In this document: piece after piece, positions 36,016-48,300 of the stretch | Numbering within the stretch: the first letter of the stretch is position 1 | How the letters are laid out: every line of letters begins with the position of its first letter | Assembly (NCBI GenBank): GCA_004009845.1 | Contig: RMBW01000007.1 | Span: 1 to 64,000, forward strand | Direction: 5' to 3' | DNA: 64,000 bases | From: Davidsoniella eucalypti | Taxonomy: Eukaryota; Ascomycota; Sordariomycetes; Microascales; Ceratocystidaceae | Program-made: the position numbers and the translations under genes | Notes under the pieces: model-generated | Seen by the model: only the letters and a program-made list of their open reading frames with translations | The model's database searches: none | Told to the model about the DNA's origin: nothing

Positions 36016-39000
36016 GGTGTGTTTCCTGGGAGGTCTCAAAGGGTCTTTTCAAGCATGAATCAGGACCGGGCAAAGCAAATTCAGGGTAGAGGAAAGGAAT
36101 GGATCAATAGGCAGAGGGGTCGGACAAGGAAGAATGATAAACTTGGTCGGTCACTGTTGATTCAATCGGGATACACAGCATAGCATGGCATATAGCATAC
36201 AGCATAGAAACACGCTATACTTGTAGTATGTGTTTTTCTTAAACTTAAGCGACAGCTAAGCAATAGAAATAGAAGCAAGCAGTACAACCAGTCTAAGGAT
36301 ACAGCAGGATGCGACGTAATCAGATGTGATGCGATGCAATGCAATGCGGGACGGAAATGCAAACAAGCTCCAAGATGGAAGCCAGAGTAACTACAAAGAG
36401 GATAACAAAAACGTCTGAAGAAAACAAAAGCACAAGAAACAAGGCGCCAAAAAACACGATTCGGGGTTCGTGGCTGCTTCCATCCAAGGTTGAAGCGAAC
36501 GATGACGATCGCAAAGAAGAGAAACAAAGCACACGAATCGAATCAGCTCAGGGAAGCAGATATGCTGGGCTCCGTGATCTGTGATGTAAATAAGACAATA
36601 GAACCAGCCGTTGGCAAGCCTGTAAGCAGTGGCATGGATATGTGAGTATTGAGCATATGAAAAGAAAGAAAAAAATCGGGTTGTTTGTTATGTTGTTGGC
36701 AAGGCTGAGCAGTCAAGATTAGAATGCAAAAGGCAGTAACTGCACAGAATAACACATCACGAAAATAAAGAACAGAAAATAAAAGTTCAACTGTTCTTTT
36801 GTCAGCCTCTCAGTTCCTTCTCTTCTCGCGCAAGTAAAAAGCAAACAAGCTCCAACATTTCCCTTTTTTCCTCATCGACGCACTGTTGCTGTCTTTCTTA
36901 CTTGATCTCTCACACTCTAAGAAAAAGAAAAAGAAACAAGCCTAGACCTCCGTGGCCATCCATTGATCAAATGGCGGTTCAAACAGTTCCAACATCACAA
37001 ACAACTTTGCCTAAGAAACAGTCCTAACAACAGCATAATGTATGTGTATGTACGCACAACACAACACAGCACAGCCCGATATCGATCCATCACGACTTAC
37101 TTTAGTCTACAGATATGTAATGTATCCTAGATAAGATACTATGCCTAGTACCTTTTGTTCTATTTTAAATCCATTAATCTTCTGGAGCTATAGAGCTATG
37201 AAGATGTTTGCCTAGTACTAATTATATAAGAATATATTTATTCCCTTTAGTCCTCCCTCGAAACAGCGTTACACATAAAACCACAATCCTCGGTCCTAAA
37301 TCCTCGGTCCTAAACTTTCGCCGTGGGGGAAGGGCACACAAGCGTCATCACTTCCTCTACAAGCTTCTATTACAATTCTTTCCAACCTGACACGCCTATC
37401 TTTCCATTTAAATCATATACAACTATGCAAATATAGCCGAACCGCCATTAAATCGCCCCATGTTCTAGCAGATCCTAATCCAACAAAACAAAAACTGTCT
37501 GATTCCTGATCTGTACAGTCTGATAACCTACAACTATCTCCGTGGGTCGCGCATTCTCGCTTGACAGGCAACTGTTACCATGCCTATCTGTTACTATACT
37601 TGCCTGCTTTGGCTCGCTAACTACAAATTCAATTGTATGTATGTACAGCACCTTTGGTAGGCCCAAGTTGCTCGAATCGTGTCGTGTTGGTGTTGCAGGT
37701 TTCAGTTTCACCTACCCAGTTCTCAAGGACATTAACTCCGTGGCAGACTATATATGTACACTACTTTCACAATGGGCTGACATCTGTCCAACAAGTGTTC
37801 ACTGCATTAGTCATGTCGATCAGTCCTTCGCTTTCAGATCCATCGAGGTCGTGATGTCAACCCAACACTTCATCGGTCAAGTCAACTGTTGTCGTGGCAT
37901 CTTCAATCCAACAAGAAACATCTGCCCCGGCCCAGACTCTCTTTCTCTTTCGTCCAAACATGACGCCCCGTATCCATGGTCGCCGTACCCCGTGCTAGAG
38001 CCAAAAGAGCATCTTCCCGCAAACTATCACGCTAACACAAGGAAGAGACTAGAAAATATGTACAGATATTGATCGACCTTGTTTGTTTACTTCGCTTCAC
38101 ACTACGTACGTGAAAGTCCCCAGTCTATTTTGCTATGTACGTGACCAAAAATAACAAGCATAAAACATGGTTTGACGGTCTCATATGGTGGTCCTTGCGC
38201 ATTTTACAGCCAATACATCGACTTATTTTCTTTGCCTTGCCTACAGCACAACTTGGCCAACACATACTGGCCGAGCGTCTCTGTGCGCTTTTGCATTTCT
38301 ATGTATGTACATAGAAATAACTATCTATGTAGATACTACTCGGAGCACATTTAGCTCTCCCGATATCCCGACCTTGGATACATATTTTGTATGCTCGATC
38401 ACGTACCCAAACTATATGTACAACTGAACTCCCAAAAGAAACTATTGGTTGCGTGTACTGATAAATCAAAAATCACAATTCAGGGGTCAACTTTGCTTTA
38501 CAGCTAGCAATGCTACCTTTTATATATCATGTGGAAATATGACATGCCAACTTTCTTCGGAATTCTATGTATTCATCACGCTTGTTGAAGCAGACCCTAA
38601 GTGTATTTCAAGCCCGAAATCTAGGGTTCTTGACCACTTTGAATCAAAATTATCGTTGTCAGTGTTTAGCCCTGAGTTTTCCTTTGTTCAGTAAATAAAC
38701 TAGGCCGATTTCGGGTTATCTAACAAGGAATGAAAACCTCAAACAATCCCCTATTTTCTTCTTTACATATAGTTATCTTGTTTAATCATTCTAGAAAAAA
38801 ACAATAGTACGTTGTACTTCAGCACAAATAGTAGGGGCTGTGCTGTACAAAGTCCCAAAACAATACAAAAAAAAAAAAAGAATTATAGAAGTGTTAGGAA
38901 CGCTTAGGCCTACTAGGATTAGAGAAACCTTCAATATCGCCAGATCCAAGGTCTAACGAGAAGGAGAATAAAATCAGCATCTCCATCTATTCAACTAATC

Positions 39001-40985
39001 GTTGAACAAAGGTCCTGTATTTACACCAACTACTTACAAATAACTAAAATTGTGAGAAGACAAGGAGAGGGAGGGAATCTGTTAATTTACAACCTTCCCA
39101 CTGTGGCGTCGTTGATTTAATCTCTCTTCTTTTTTTTGAGAGAGCGGGTGGGTTCTTCGTTTCTTGATCCTCTTGGCTGTCAAGGCTCAAAGGAGAATAG
39201 AGGATAGAAGAACAATGTATGGCTGGACTAGACACTATCTTCTTCATTTCTTCAACATCACAGGTCAACATCACAGGAAACAATGTTTCTCCTACCAAAA
39301 AGACATAGTGATTGTAATCGCCAAGCCCATCACTGTTTCTGATATCGGTAATCTTGTTATTTGGGGTTCTGGCTAGTTATGAATACAAATCGACATTGTC
39401 GTTATCATTTCAATAAAAGCCTTCCTTCCTTCCTTCCTCCTCCTTTATCTCTAGTCCTAACCCATAGTAATAAAGGAAAAAAAGAAAAAAAAAAGATGGG
39501 CGAAACGCTCATGTCTCAAGGTTGCCATTCTGAAATGGAATTTAGCTATAGTTGCCATCCATACTTCTTCCTCTTTCTTTTAGTTTACATGTACTGTATA
39601 TTATTTGTATGGTTCAATACTACCTCAACTTACATTTATTTTCCATTTATGTAGCTAGCTCTGCCTTTGCGGAAAAAAAGAAAAAAAAAGAAACCAGTTA
39701 GAAGAGGACTGAACGCCCGCTGTGACTTTGTTTTTCTTTTTCTCTTTTTGGGATTCTAATTTCTGAAAAAGAGTTAATGTGTTTTATTTGTCAAGCTAGT
39801 TAGTTGTTATAAGAAAAATACCACCTGTAGTTTTGCTCTTTCTTTGTCCTTATTTTCCATCTTGAAATCATCCTAATACGTACGTCTGTGTTCTTGCTCA
39901 TGCTTTCTATTCTTATTATTGCTTTTTTTCTTTTTCTTTCCGAAACTTTATCTCCATCCATCAGCCCGTTTTCTCTTTATTCCATGCTCCTCTACCTCTA
40001 CACAAATAGTCTTGAGCTTTTTAATTGTGGCTGATTATGTTTTCTTTTTTTCCCGTTCGCGGCTTATGTTCCAAGATATGTACAAAAATGGCTTAGTGTT
40101 CGTTTGCTTGGGAATAATACTATGATTTCAGATATTTCTAAATGTTCATGACTATTGATGCTTTGATATTAGAGGACTTCAATATTGTGTAAAATTATTG
40201 TAAAAGAAAAAAGATATTTGATGGTAGATCAGCAGAGAAATATAAAAGTATCTGGGAAATATGTATACCACCTAAATAATTACAAGGGTTAGACCGTGTC
40301 ATTAGGGTTGCAATTCCGGATTCTAGTATACATGAAATATTGTAATATTTCAAAGTATTACAGCACGATGATAGCGTACAAGGACCGTACTTATATAGAC
40401 ATATGAAAAGTTTGTTTGATAGACCGAATGAGGAAGATAGCCATTACATGTAGATGTGACACGATAATTTGATCGGTGAGCTTGTAAGCCATGTTGTCAC
40501 ATTTTATTGAAACTAACACACATTGAAGTATTAACGAGAAGACTTGTAAGTAAATGAGAGCAAAAACGGTATTGACTGATGATATGACGTGAATAGTGTC
40601 TTAAGAGACTACATAATGTGAAGTTGATATATGTTGATATATGTTGATATGTGTTATGCATAGAGAAAAAAGAGAAGAAATGAATCAAAAAAAGAAAAAA
40701 AAAGAAAAAAGAAAAAAAAGTCCAAATTTACAAGTGAGCCAGCAAACAAATGAAAAGAGAAGAAGAAAGTGTAACAGGAACACAAGACTATGATAAGTCT
40801 TCTTCAGACATATTACATTAGAAGGAAAGAAATCAATAAGAATATGAAAGCTTGACTTCTCGATATGGTCCCGGAAGCTCTTGACAACATTGTACTGAGT
40901 GAAAGATCTTAGTGGTGGCTGTCAGTCATCATCATCTCCCTGGATTAGCTACCTTAGATCGTATATATCATGAATCGACTCTCCT
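36016..40985. other. Five-kilobase non-coding region between the MIT and zinc-finger genes
   Basis: Left part is the promoter and probably long 5' leader of the MIT gene; right part the 3' UTR of the zinc-finger gene. Both genes read leftwards. The longest frame (37542-38072, plus) starts at GTG, and its composition and codon choice do not look coding. Low-complexity T-rich or A-rich tracts occur at 38860-38880, 39480-39500, 39910-39940 and 40685-40725. I found no tRNA, snRNA or transposon signature. Confidence 0.5.
40623..40652. repeat. 10-bp tandem repeat, about three copies
   Basis: GTTGATATAT occurs twice exactly and a third time with the last two bases changed. A small intergenic minisatellite downstream of the zinc-finger gene. 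Confidence 0.85.
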
Positions 40986-43900
40986 CTACCGTTGATACCG
41001 CGGCATTTGTTGTTGCTGTTGATGGTGACGCCCAGAAAAATATCCATGAGTCCTGTACGTTTCATCCATGTTGACCACGGGCACAGATCCCATTGCAGGT
41101 TCAAACATGGCCTTCTCCGAATGGTATCCTCCCGAGCCCATGTTCATACCGTTACTAGTCATGCCCATTGGCGTTGTTGGCATGCCATATTCATCAGCAA
41201 CATGACCGCTGTATCCTCTAACTCCACCAAAGGATGGCATCGTTGGGGGCTGTGGCACTGCCAAAGGAGAGATGGGAATATTGCCGGCCATGGTCGGTAT
41301 GGTGTGATTACGTGATATGCTCGTGCGTCTCGGCGCGGCACCCCGAAGCTCGTAGCTGTCGAAGTTGGAAGTAGACCGGCGTATGCTAGCAGTGGCGTTG
41401 CTGGAACTGCTGGACACTGGCATATACTGTGCTTGGGCTGCTTTCCATGATCCAACGCCGGAGGGTGTATGAGGACTGAAGCTTGTGGCATCAGTGGTGC
41501 TGTCGGCCCAGGAAGAGTCAAGACCAGGGCCACGCGTGTGGCTTGAATTCTTCCTATCGAGCCATTGTAGGAATAGGTCATGGCCGCCATTCTCAGCCAA
41601 AGTTCGGGTGAAGATGACCATGGACGAGTCGAAGTCATCGCCAGGAACACTATCGATCAAGTTGTTTTTGCCAAGCATATCAACGATTATGGCACGGCCA
41701 TGGCTTGTAACCCAGTCTTTGAACGCTGTTAGCTCACGAGAGATCTCATCGTCAACCAGTGGCGAGTCGGGCGGAGTCTCATCAGGAAAGATAATGCAGT
41801 ACACTTCTTTCCATACCTGGAGCGGGCTAGAAGAGCGGTGGTTGTTGTCAATGTAGTTGCAGATTTGCTTCCGGATCTTGGGTTCGAGGCCATTGTGGCG
41901 GCCTTCTTTTCGTACTTCGCAGGCGTCCTCCGACTTGGAGTGCTCATTACGGGCTTGCTGGGTTTGAAATGTTCTCATACAGCGCGGACACGAGATAGTG
42001 TATCGATGGCACCAACGCAGATGTAGTTTGACCTCTTGTATGTCACTGAAAACGAAGGTACCACAGCCGGCGAACTGCTGCTCATTGTACTTGACGAACG
42101 GACAGGCAAAGGCTCGAGGAACACTGGACATGCTGCGGCGGCGGCCGATGGGGGGTGAGCCACTGGAGAAGGGATCGTCAATTTCGTGCTGCATCCCTTC
42201 AACACGTGAGCCGCCTCGAGGACGGCGAGGGATACCATCCCGATCGAAGCGGGAGTTGATGGGTGAGCGGAGATTGCCACTATAGTATATACGGAACTTG
42301 CGGGCAAGCGCATGAACAATGGTGTCTCGAGCCTCCATGAAGGGATGGTCGGGGCTGATAAGATCCATTTCGTCAGGATAGCTGTCAGCTGAATCGAAGT
42401 CGGCGTCTTCGAACTCGACTTCAGTAGCGGTGGGATTAGGAATGTGCCCGTCTAGATCTGGGTCATCATCGCTAACATTCGTGCTACTATGTTCAAAATC
42501 GCGCTGGTGGCTACGATGGTGATCTTCGTCTTGAGAGTCAATGGGGACTTCTGGGACTTCCGGGACTTGGGGAACAAACGGAACCTGAGGTGGATGCCTC
42601 GATATTCTGTCTCGTCCTGGAAGGCCATCTTCATGGATTGACGAGCGACGCGCCCGAGGGTAGTGAACATCGGAGTCGCTTTCCTCCGGGATAGCAGAGC
42701 TGGGGCGTTGCTGCGACGATGTGCCAGGACGGCCACTGCCATACGATGGACGACGGCGCTTATCGCTAGTCGTGCTGCTCGGCGAGGGAGGAACTACCGG
42801 AGGTAAGTCGGAAGCCCGAGCACTGGAGCTCGACGTAGTCCGACTCGGGTGATGTGGACGACGGGGTGAGTAGCTGGCATCGCCGGGGAAACCGGGGACA
42901 GGGGGCGGCGCAGCAGCTGTACGACTCGAAGAATCCCTCATACGCGGGTCTGGCGCGCTTTCCCGGCGACGACCGCTGCTATTAGAAGTTGGGGGCGTAG
43001 ATGAGAACTGGGGGTGGGAGTTCCGATGTCTGCTGCGGTGGATCTGAGCGGCTTCATATTCGTCGTCAGATTCAGAGTCCGAGACCACACCATTGTTGTT
43101 CGCATTGGGAGACTGGCTGTACGAGTTGCTAGCAGATCCAGGTGCTGCCCAGCCGCGGTCATAGGTGCCGGAGCCCGAGCGACGCTTGAAGATGTCTGGC
43201 TGGGGCCTGGCAGTGTAAGAGCTGAAGGAGCCACGAGCATTGGAGTCCATTGAGCCAGCAACGTCATGATCGAACCAGTCACCATTGCTGCGGCGCGAGC
43301 GGCGAGTGCGCTGACTGGTACATGGAATAGCCCTACCAGAAGGGGAATCGACAGCGGGCGGAGGAGCATAGCTCTCGCCTGTCGGTCTCCGGGACGATTT
43401 GCCATTGGAGCGATTGGAAGATTTGCGTGTATGGCCCTTGCTACGGGACCCCGCAGGCTCGGAATCAGACGCAGCGGCGTGGGCATCTCCGACTCCTAGA
43501 CTGCTTGAAGGAGGCGAGGGGGCCTTAGGAATGTTTCCACCTTTGAAAGTAATCTCAGGGTCTTCATACGAAGCATGGCTGTTCTTACGGGGGCCGCGAC
43601 GGCGAGACTTTTTAGAATGACCTTCTTTATCCTTTTTAGACTCCTTAGGAGGCACTACATCTTCTTCGGCTGCTTCGGCTTCTTCTCCAGCCTCGGGCTT
43701 GACTATTAACTGCATTTTCTTTTTGTCTTTGCCGTCAGAAGCGTCGTCTTCGGTGCTTTCAGGATTGTTGTCGACGGGCTTTGACTTCGAATCAGCAGGA
43801 CTGCCATCGCTACCGGAAGCAGCCTGGTCTTTCGAATCTGCACCATCCTCTATAAGCATATGAGGCTTATTCTCTTCCTCTTCGTCGTCCTCATCACTCT

Positions 43901-44642
43901 GGCTGTTGTAGGGGCCGTCGCTGCTATCACTGCTGGGATCACTGAACGTAGGCTCGACTTTGATTATGCGAGGCTTCTCAGTCCTGGCCTCGTCCGAGAT
44001 ACCACTGCTTACGGCGTCCTGACCGTAATTACCGCAGTGGTCTGGATAGTCGTTTTCGGCATCTCTGTCTGATTGGCGGCGACGGCGAGGGCTTCTCAAA
44101 TGTGACGGGGACCGTGCTGGGGGTGGAAAAGCACTGCTAGATTTGGCTGAGCTCGACTTGCGGTGACGACGACGTTCACCCGTAGCACCGGAATCCGGCT
44201 CGACCTTGGAACGACTAGACGAAGACTTGGTTCGGTTCTTTGTGGATGATGCCATGTTGGGGGAACTGGCCGGGCCGGAGCTGGGACTGCCCGATAGGCC
44301 GGAGCCGCGGTGCATTGTTTTTGAGCTAGAGCGGTGGTGAGAGCTCGCTGGAGGGAAAGCCGAAGAGCTCATTTTGCCGTGAGAAGTAGAAGACGTAGTC
44401 CGCGGGCGGTAAGAAGATTGGTGGCTGTGTTTGGAGTCCCGTTGGGAATCATGACCCGGATCTGAGTCGGACAGGTAGTTGTCCGAATCGATAGCTGAGC
44501 TGTTTCCGGTATCGTGTTCTTCGCGGATATGATCATGAGGCCGGCGAGATCTCATGGCGGGCATCGCCGGAGGTGCATGGCGGCTGTTACTCGAACGCCG
44601 TTGACAGTACTTATTGTAGTCATCGATGCCGTGAGGATTCAT
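40986..44642 (-). CDS. Large disordered protein with an atypical fungal C2H2-like zinc-finger module
   Basis: Intronless 1218-residue frame from ATG 44642 to TAG 40986. The first ~780 residues are Ser/Arg/Pro/Asp-rich, with basic blocks (RRRGPRKNSHAS, SPRRRRQSDRD) and acidic runs (SDEDDEEEENKP). From about residue 840 to 910 sits a Cys/His module: ACPFVKYNE, GCGTFVFSD, VKLHLRWCHR, SCPRCMRTF and HSKSEDAC. This spacing is known from many mould proteins of unknown role, where one or two unusual C2H2-like fingers occur. A folded region follows to about 1010 (RKQICNYID, VWKEVYCIIFPD, HDLFLQWLDRK), then a Ser/Gly/Met-rich tail with a short Gln run. Nuclear regulation is plausible but not shown. Long non-coding DNA lies upstream, as is usual for regulators. 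Confidence 0.85.
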   Translation of the reverse strand: MNPHGIDDYNKYCQRRSSNSRHAPPAMPAMRSRRPHDHIREEHDTGNSSAIDSDNYLSDSDPGHDSQRDSKHSHQSSYRPRTTSSTSHGKMSSSAFPPASSHHRSSSKTMHRGSGLSGSPSSGPASSPNMASSTKNRTKSSSSRSKVEPDSGATGERRRHRKSSSAKSSSAFPPPARSPSHLRSPRRRRQSDRDAENDYPDHCGNYGQDAVSSGISDEARTEKPRIIKVEPTFSDPSSDSSDGPYNSQSDEDDEEEENKPHMLIEDGADSKDQAASGSDGSPADSKSKPVDNNPESTEDDASDGKDKKKMQLIVKPEAGEEAEAAEEDVVPPKESKKDKEGHSKKSRRRGPRKNSHASYEDPEITFKGGNIPKAPSPPSSSLGVGDAHAAASDSEPAGSRSKGHTRKSSNRSNGKSSRRPTGESYAPPPAVDSPSGRAIPCTSQRTRRSRRSNGDWFDHDVAGSMDSNARGSFSSYTARPQPDIFKRRSGSGTYDRGWAAPGSASNSYSQSPNANNNGVVSDSESDDEYEAAQIHRSRHRNSHPQFSSTPPTSNSSGRRRESAPDPRMRDSSSRTAAAPPPVPGFPGDASYSPRRPHHPSRTTSSSSARASDLPPVVPPSPSSTTSDKRRRPSYGSGRPGTSSQQRPSSAIPEESDSDVHYPRARRSSIHEDGLPGRDRISRHPPQVPFVPQVPEVPEVPIDSQDEDHHRSHQRDFEHSSTNVSDDDPDLDGHIPNPTATEVEFEDADFDSADSYPDEMDLISPDHPFMEARDTIVHALARKFRIYYSGNLRSPINSRFDRDGIPRRPRGGSRVEGMQHEIDDPFSSGSPPIGRRRSMSSVPRAFACPFVKYNEQQFAGCGTFVFSDIQEVKLHLRWCHRYTISCPRCMRTFQTQQARNEHSKSEDACEVRKEGRHNGLEPKIRKQICNYIDNNHRSSSPLQVWKEVYCIIFPDETPPDSPLVDDEISRELTAFKDWVTSHGRAIIVDMLGKNNLIDSVPGDDFDSSMVIFTRTLAENGGHDLFLQWLDRKNSSHTRGPGLDSSWADSTTDATSFSPHTPSGVGSWKAAQAQYMPVSSSSSNATASIRRSTSNFDSYELRGAAPRRTSISRNHTIPTMAGNIPISPLAVPQPPTMPSFGGVRGYSGHVADEYGMPTTPMGMTSNGMNMGSGGYHSEKAMFEPAMGSVPVVNMDETYRTHGYFSGRHHQQQQQMPRYQR

Positions 44643-45262
44643 GCTGTTAAGCAGAGCACTAACATAGAGCGAATATCTTATATTCTCTTGGGCAAGATGA
44701 CCTCAGATCAGTGAAGTCAGAGCCAATTGGAATTGGTCAAAAAAATAAGAGGAACAACTATCACAAGCAAAGGAGAGGAGGGGTGCGATTTGGTAGACTG
44801 TCGTTGAGTATAAGCCCAACTTGTTCCAGAGTGGCGGTATGATGGCCAAGTATAACGTATATAGGCCAACAATAGTAGAGACTGATAAAGGAAAATGCAA
44901 ACAAAAATAAAAGAGCTCACTATGGGCCAAATAAGTAAATTAGACAATGAAAGAAAGATGTTAGTTCAATGAGAACAACAAGAAGAAAAAGAAGAAAAGG
45001 AAGAACGAGAAGAACAAGAAGGAAAAACCGTTGCTTTGCTCTCGAGTGCTGGAGAGGAAAGAGCAGCTGCAGAGAAAATAGTAGCTGCAGAAATAGTGGG
45101 ATTCACACGACACGAGATGCAAGATGCCAGAGATTTGCCAACGAGCAAGCAACTACTTGCTTATAAAAATAAAAAAAGAGGATATTGGGAAAATCAGTCT
45201 GTACAAGTATGGATGGTCCTTCCATACCCTTGGCTGAAATCCGGAAGAAAAAGCTGGGGCGA

Positions 45263-45290
45263 GCTGGCGGCTGGCGACTGGCGGCTGGCG
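45263..45290. repeat. 7-bp tandem repeat, four copies
   Basis: GCTGGCG repeated four times with one base change in the third unit, in an otherwise AT-rich stretch about 0.6 kb upstream of the zinc-finger gene. Confidence 0.85.
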
Positions 45291-45303
45291 AAAAGGTGAC
45301 AGC

Positions 45304-45336
45304 GTAGTAGTAGTATTAGTAGCAGCAGTAGTAGTA
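45304..45336. repeat. Trinucleotide GTA/GCA microsatellite
   Basis: Eleven triplets, mostly GTA with one TTA and two GCA, directly after the 7-bp repeat. Probably polymorphic. Confidence 0.85.
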
Positions 45337-48300
45337 ATGGTCGAAGTGGTAATAGCTTGTAGGATTAAGTGGTAGTTTAAAGATGACCTGGTTTTATAAA
45401 CGAGGTGATGCTAGGTAAGAAAGGAACAAAGATAAAATAGTTTATATGCAGGAGAGAAAGCGGATGCGTTTGCTCCTTCCTGGCGTTGTTGTCAGAAGAG
45501 AAGAGGTGACAAAGTGATATTTAAATTACTACCACTAGCACTGCTATTGCAAGTAGTAGTTAAGTATGTACTCCAAGTCTTTAGTTGATTTGCTTGCTTG
45601 AGCAGCGCTCTGAATTCTGTATCTGAGCCCTATAATGACTGTAAAGCGGTTAGACTGACTGACAAGTGATCGAGTTTTGTCTACTATTGCAGTGAGATGC
45701 TTCGCTGGGTGCATATATGCATATGCATGTCTTGAATAAAAGAAAAAAAGAAGAGAAAGAAAGAAACCCCTCTCGGACTATCGACAATTTATGACCGTGT
45801 GGGATGGATAGATGCTATCTATCTGTACATATCATCGACTAGGCTTTGTTGGTGGACAGGGCTTGACTGCCAGCTTTTTGCTACTACGAAGGTCTAAAAA
45901 GAATGACAGAGCCAAAGTAAGAAGCTGGTAGAAATGACCCATGCAAATCTCAGATGGAGACTCAATGCTGGTTCTGGATTTGGGTTCTTTGTCTAGCTAG
46001 TTCAGACTGGCGTGGCACTGGGACAACACACCTTTGCTGCTGGAACTTGAAGTACCTTTGCTAACAACTAAGTATATATGTATTGCTAGTTAGCTTTATA
46101 GATAATAACGATAGGGCCAAGCACTTAAGACTGCGACAAAGGAAGGTAATGGGATGAGAAATAGGATTGGTGTAGGATTTCAGCGAGCGCAATTGCTAAG
46201 GGGAGCCATAGATGCATTGGTGACAAGAGAGCCAAGTCCTAGAGCAGATCCAGACACTACAGTGGGCTGAGATCATTTCCCAGAGAGAGCACTGCTGCTA
46301 TTGTTGCTTCTACCCCGCTACGTTGCCCGCCTGGGGATGCACGGCCTGATATACTATTACAGGTACTGTGCACTATACCAGGCTGGATAGCGTGGTGTGC
46401 AGACTATGTGAGGATGTAATGTCTATTAATGCTGCTAATTATTAAAAGATACATAGATCGTATCCATCATAACAGACATGTGTGATAATGGCAGCTAAAG
46501 ATATGGGGGCAGATGTAGTTGTCGTTGGAGTGAGAGTGCTCAGAGAGCGTGAAAAAGAGACAACAGACTTACGATAACTAAGGACTAGAGATCCCTGCAT
46601 AGACAAGGATGCCAGTGTTAAAGCGATTTTGGCTTGGAGACACTCAGGAAGCAGAAGAGGGGGATGCATAAAACTAGTTGTTGTGTCGATGGTGGGGGTA
46701 GAAAACAACAACAAGAAGAATAAAATAAACATACAGAATGGCTGAGCTGTCGATAAGCAGAAGCTACTCCTGATTTGGACCTATGCAACAACTTGGAAAC
46801 TGCGATGACATAAACCATCTTTGTACAGTAAACACATGACTAGGAGAAGTAGCCTGAAGCCTCGCCATGTCCCTTACACTATAGTCATTTTGTGAATGTA
46901 CAGATACAGCTTGCACTTTGTTCGACGGACAGAGTCTTTGACCTGGTGAATAAAGCGGGGGCTAGTCGACTGAATCAAACCGTAAGGGATCGTCAGATTG
47001 GTCTCGGCTTCTTTCGATTTGTTGCGCCTTTTCCCCACTCTTTGAAATCTTTATGCTAGTGAACAGCGGGAAGTTCACACAAGGATTTGCCCTTCACAGG
47101 TCATATAAAACAGGGCATAGACCAGGCAAGTAAACCAAGTTGTTGGCTTTGCCTTTTTGTCGCCATATATAGATATATTGAGGCAAAAGAAGTACGTAGC
47201 AAATAAACCTTAGTCAGACAGGCGAGCCCTGAATCTCGAAGGTTTTTCTCCAGAGTCCATAGTATACTTATGCCGTTCGTCTCCCCCGACCAATGATAGC
47301 TGACTAGAGAGTCACAGATGCTAGTCTAGCAACATCTGAACAAGCCCGCCATGACAGTGTCATCAAACAAGACCCTATTCATTCTCGAATACAATACTGA
47401 TATGCCTAGTTTATTTATGTATGTATGGACAATGGCTAGAAAGCCTGAAATGTAGATGACGACCCAAGCAGCTCAATAAAAATACACAGCTACATTAGAC
47501 TAAACAGAGTACAGAAAATCCCTGATATAGAATGCAGAAGAGGGGGGCTACTTCTCTTCTTTTCTAAGCTCTCACACTAACTAAGGTAAAAGAGGAGCAC
47601 AAAGCAGTGATTGGCCAATGGCTCCGGAAGCCTTGCAGTCAGCTGAGCTGGCTAGGTCCTTGACGCTACGCCAGCCCCTGCTAATTTCTGAGAAACTGAG
47701 AAATAGGGCTTCTTAGGGCCATTTTCGTGGTTGTTTGCTAGGTACATTTTGACAAAGACAAGATGTTCTTTTTGTTTATTTTGCACAAATAGTAGCTCTT
47801 TTACAGGATTAGTTGACAGTCGTGGTGCTAGTTTTAGCGGCCTTGGGCCTTGTAGCCTCTTCGCCCACTTTTGGGTGTACAGTCTTACGACTTTATTTCT
47901 TGTCGCCCTAATATTCAAATATGGGGCTCTATACAGTAGTATCCGACCAATGATACCCTTCAGCACCGTGTATAACGGACAGCATCACTATGATGTCGTG
48001 GTACCCCCATTTACAGCGTTCTCGATCACCCATAGTTGCATGGCTTTATTGGCTGTCGACATGTGCAACTTGATTGAGGTTTAGTTAGCCTTAGCGACTT
48101 GTATAATGAAAAAGAAAGAAACGAACACGATGTTTCTTTAGCAGTGGCCGTAACCTATCGACGTACTGAAAAGATGATATTATGTGTTACGCATTAATGC
48201 TGTAGCATTTGGTACCGTAGCCTAGCGCTCATAGTAATCCATCAGTGGTGGTAGTAGTATTAGCCCGCCTGCATATGCTAATAGGATAGTGAGTAGTAAT

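Noticed and set aside
37542..38072. 176-codon open frame in the 5-kb intergenic region
   Set aside because: Starts at GTG, the first ATG lies about 30 codons in, and composition is not coding-like. No similarity recognised.
47652..48084. Overlapping open frames of 104 and 117 codons on opposite strands
   Set aside because: They overlap each other in antiparallel fashion in the gene-poor region, with no motif and no splice-compatible extension.
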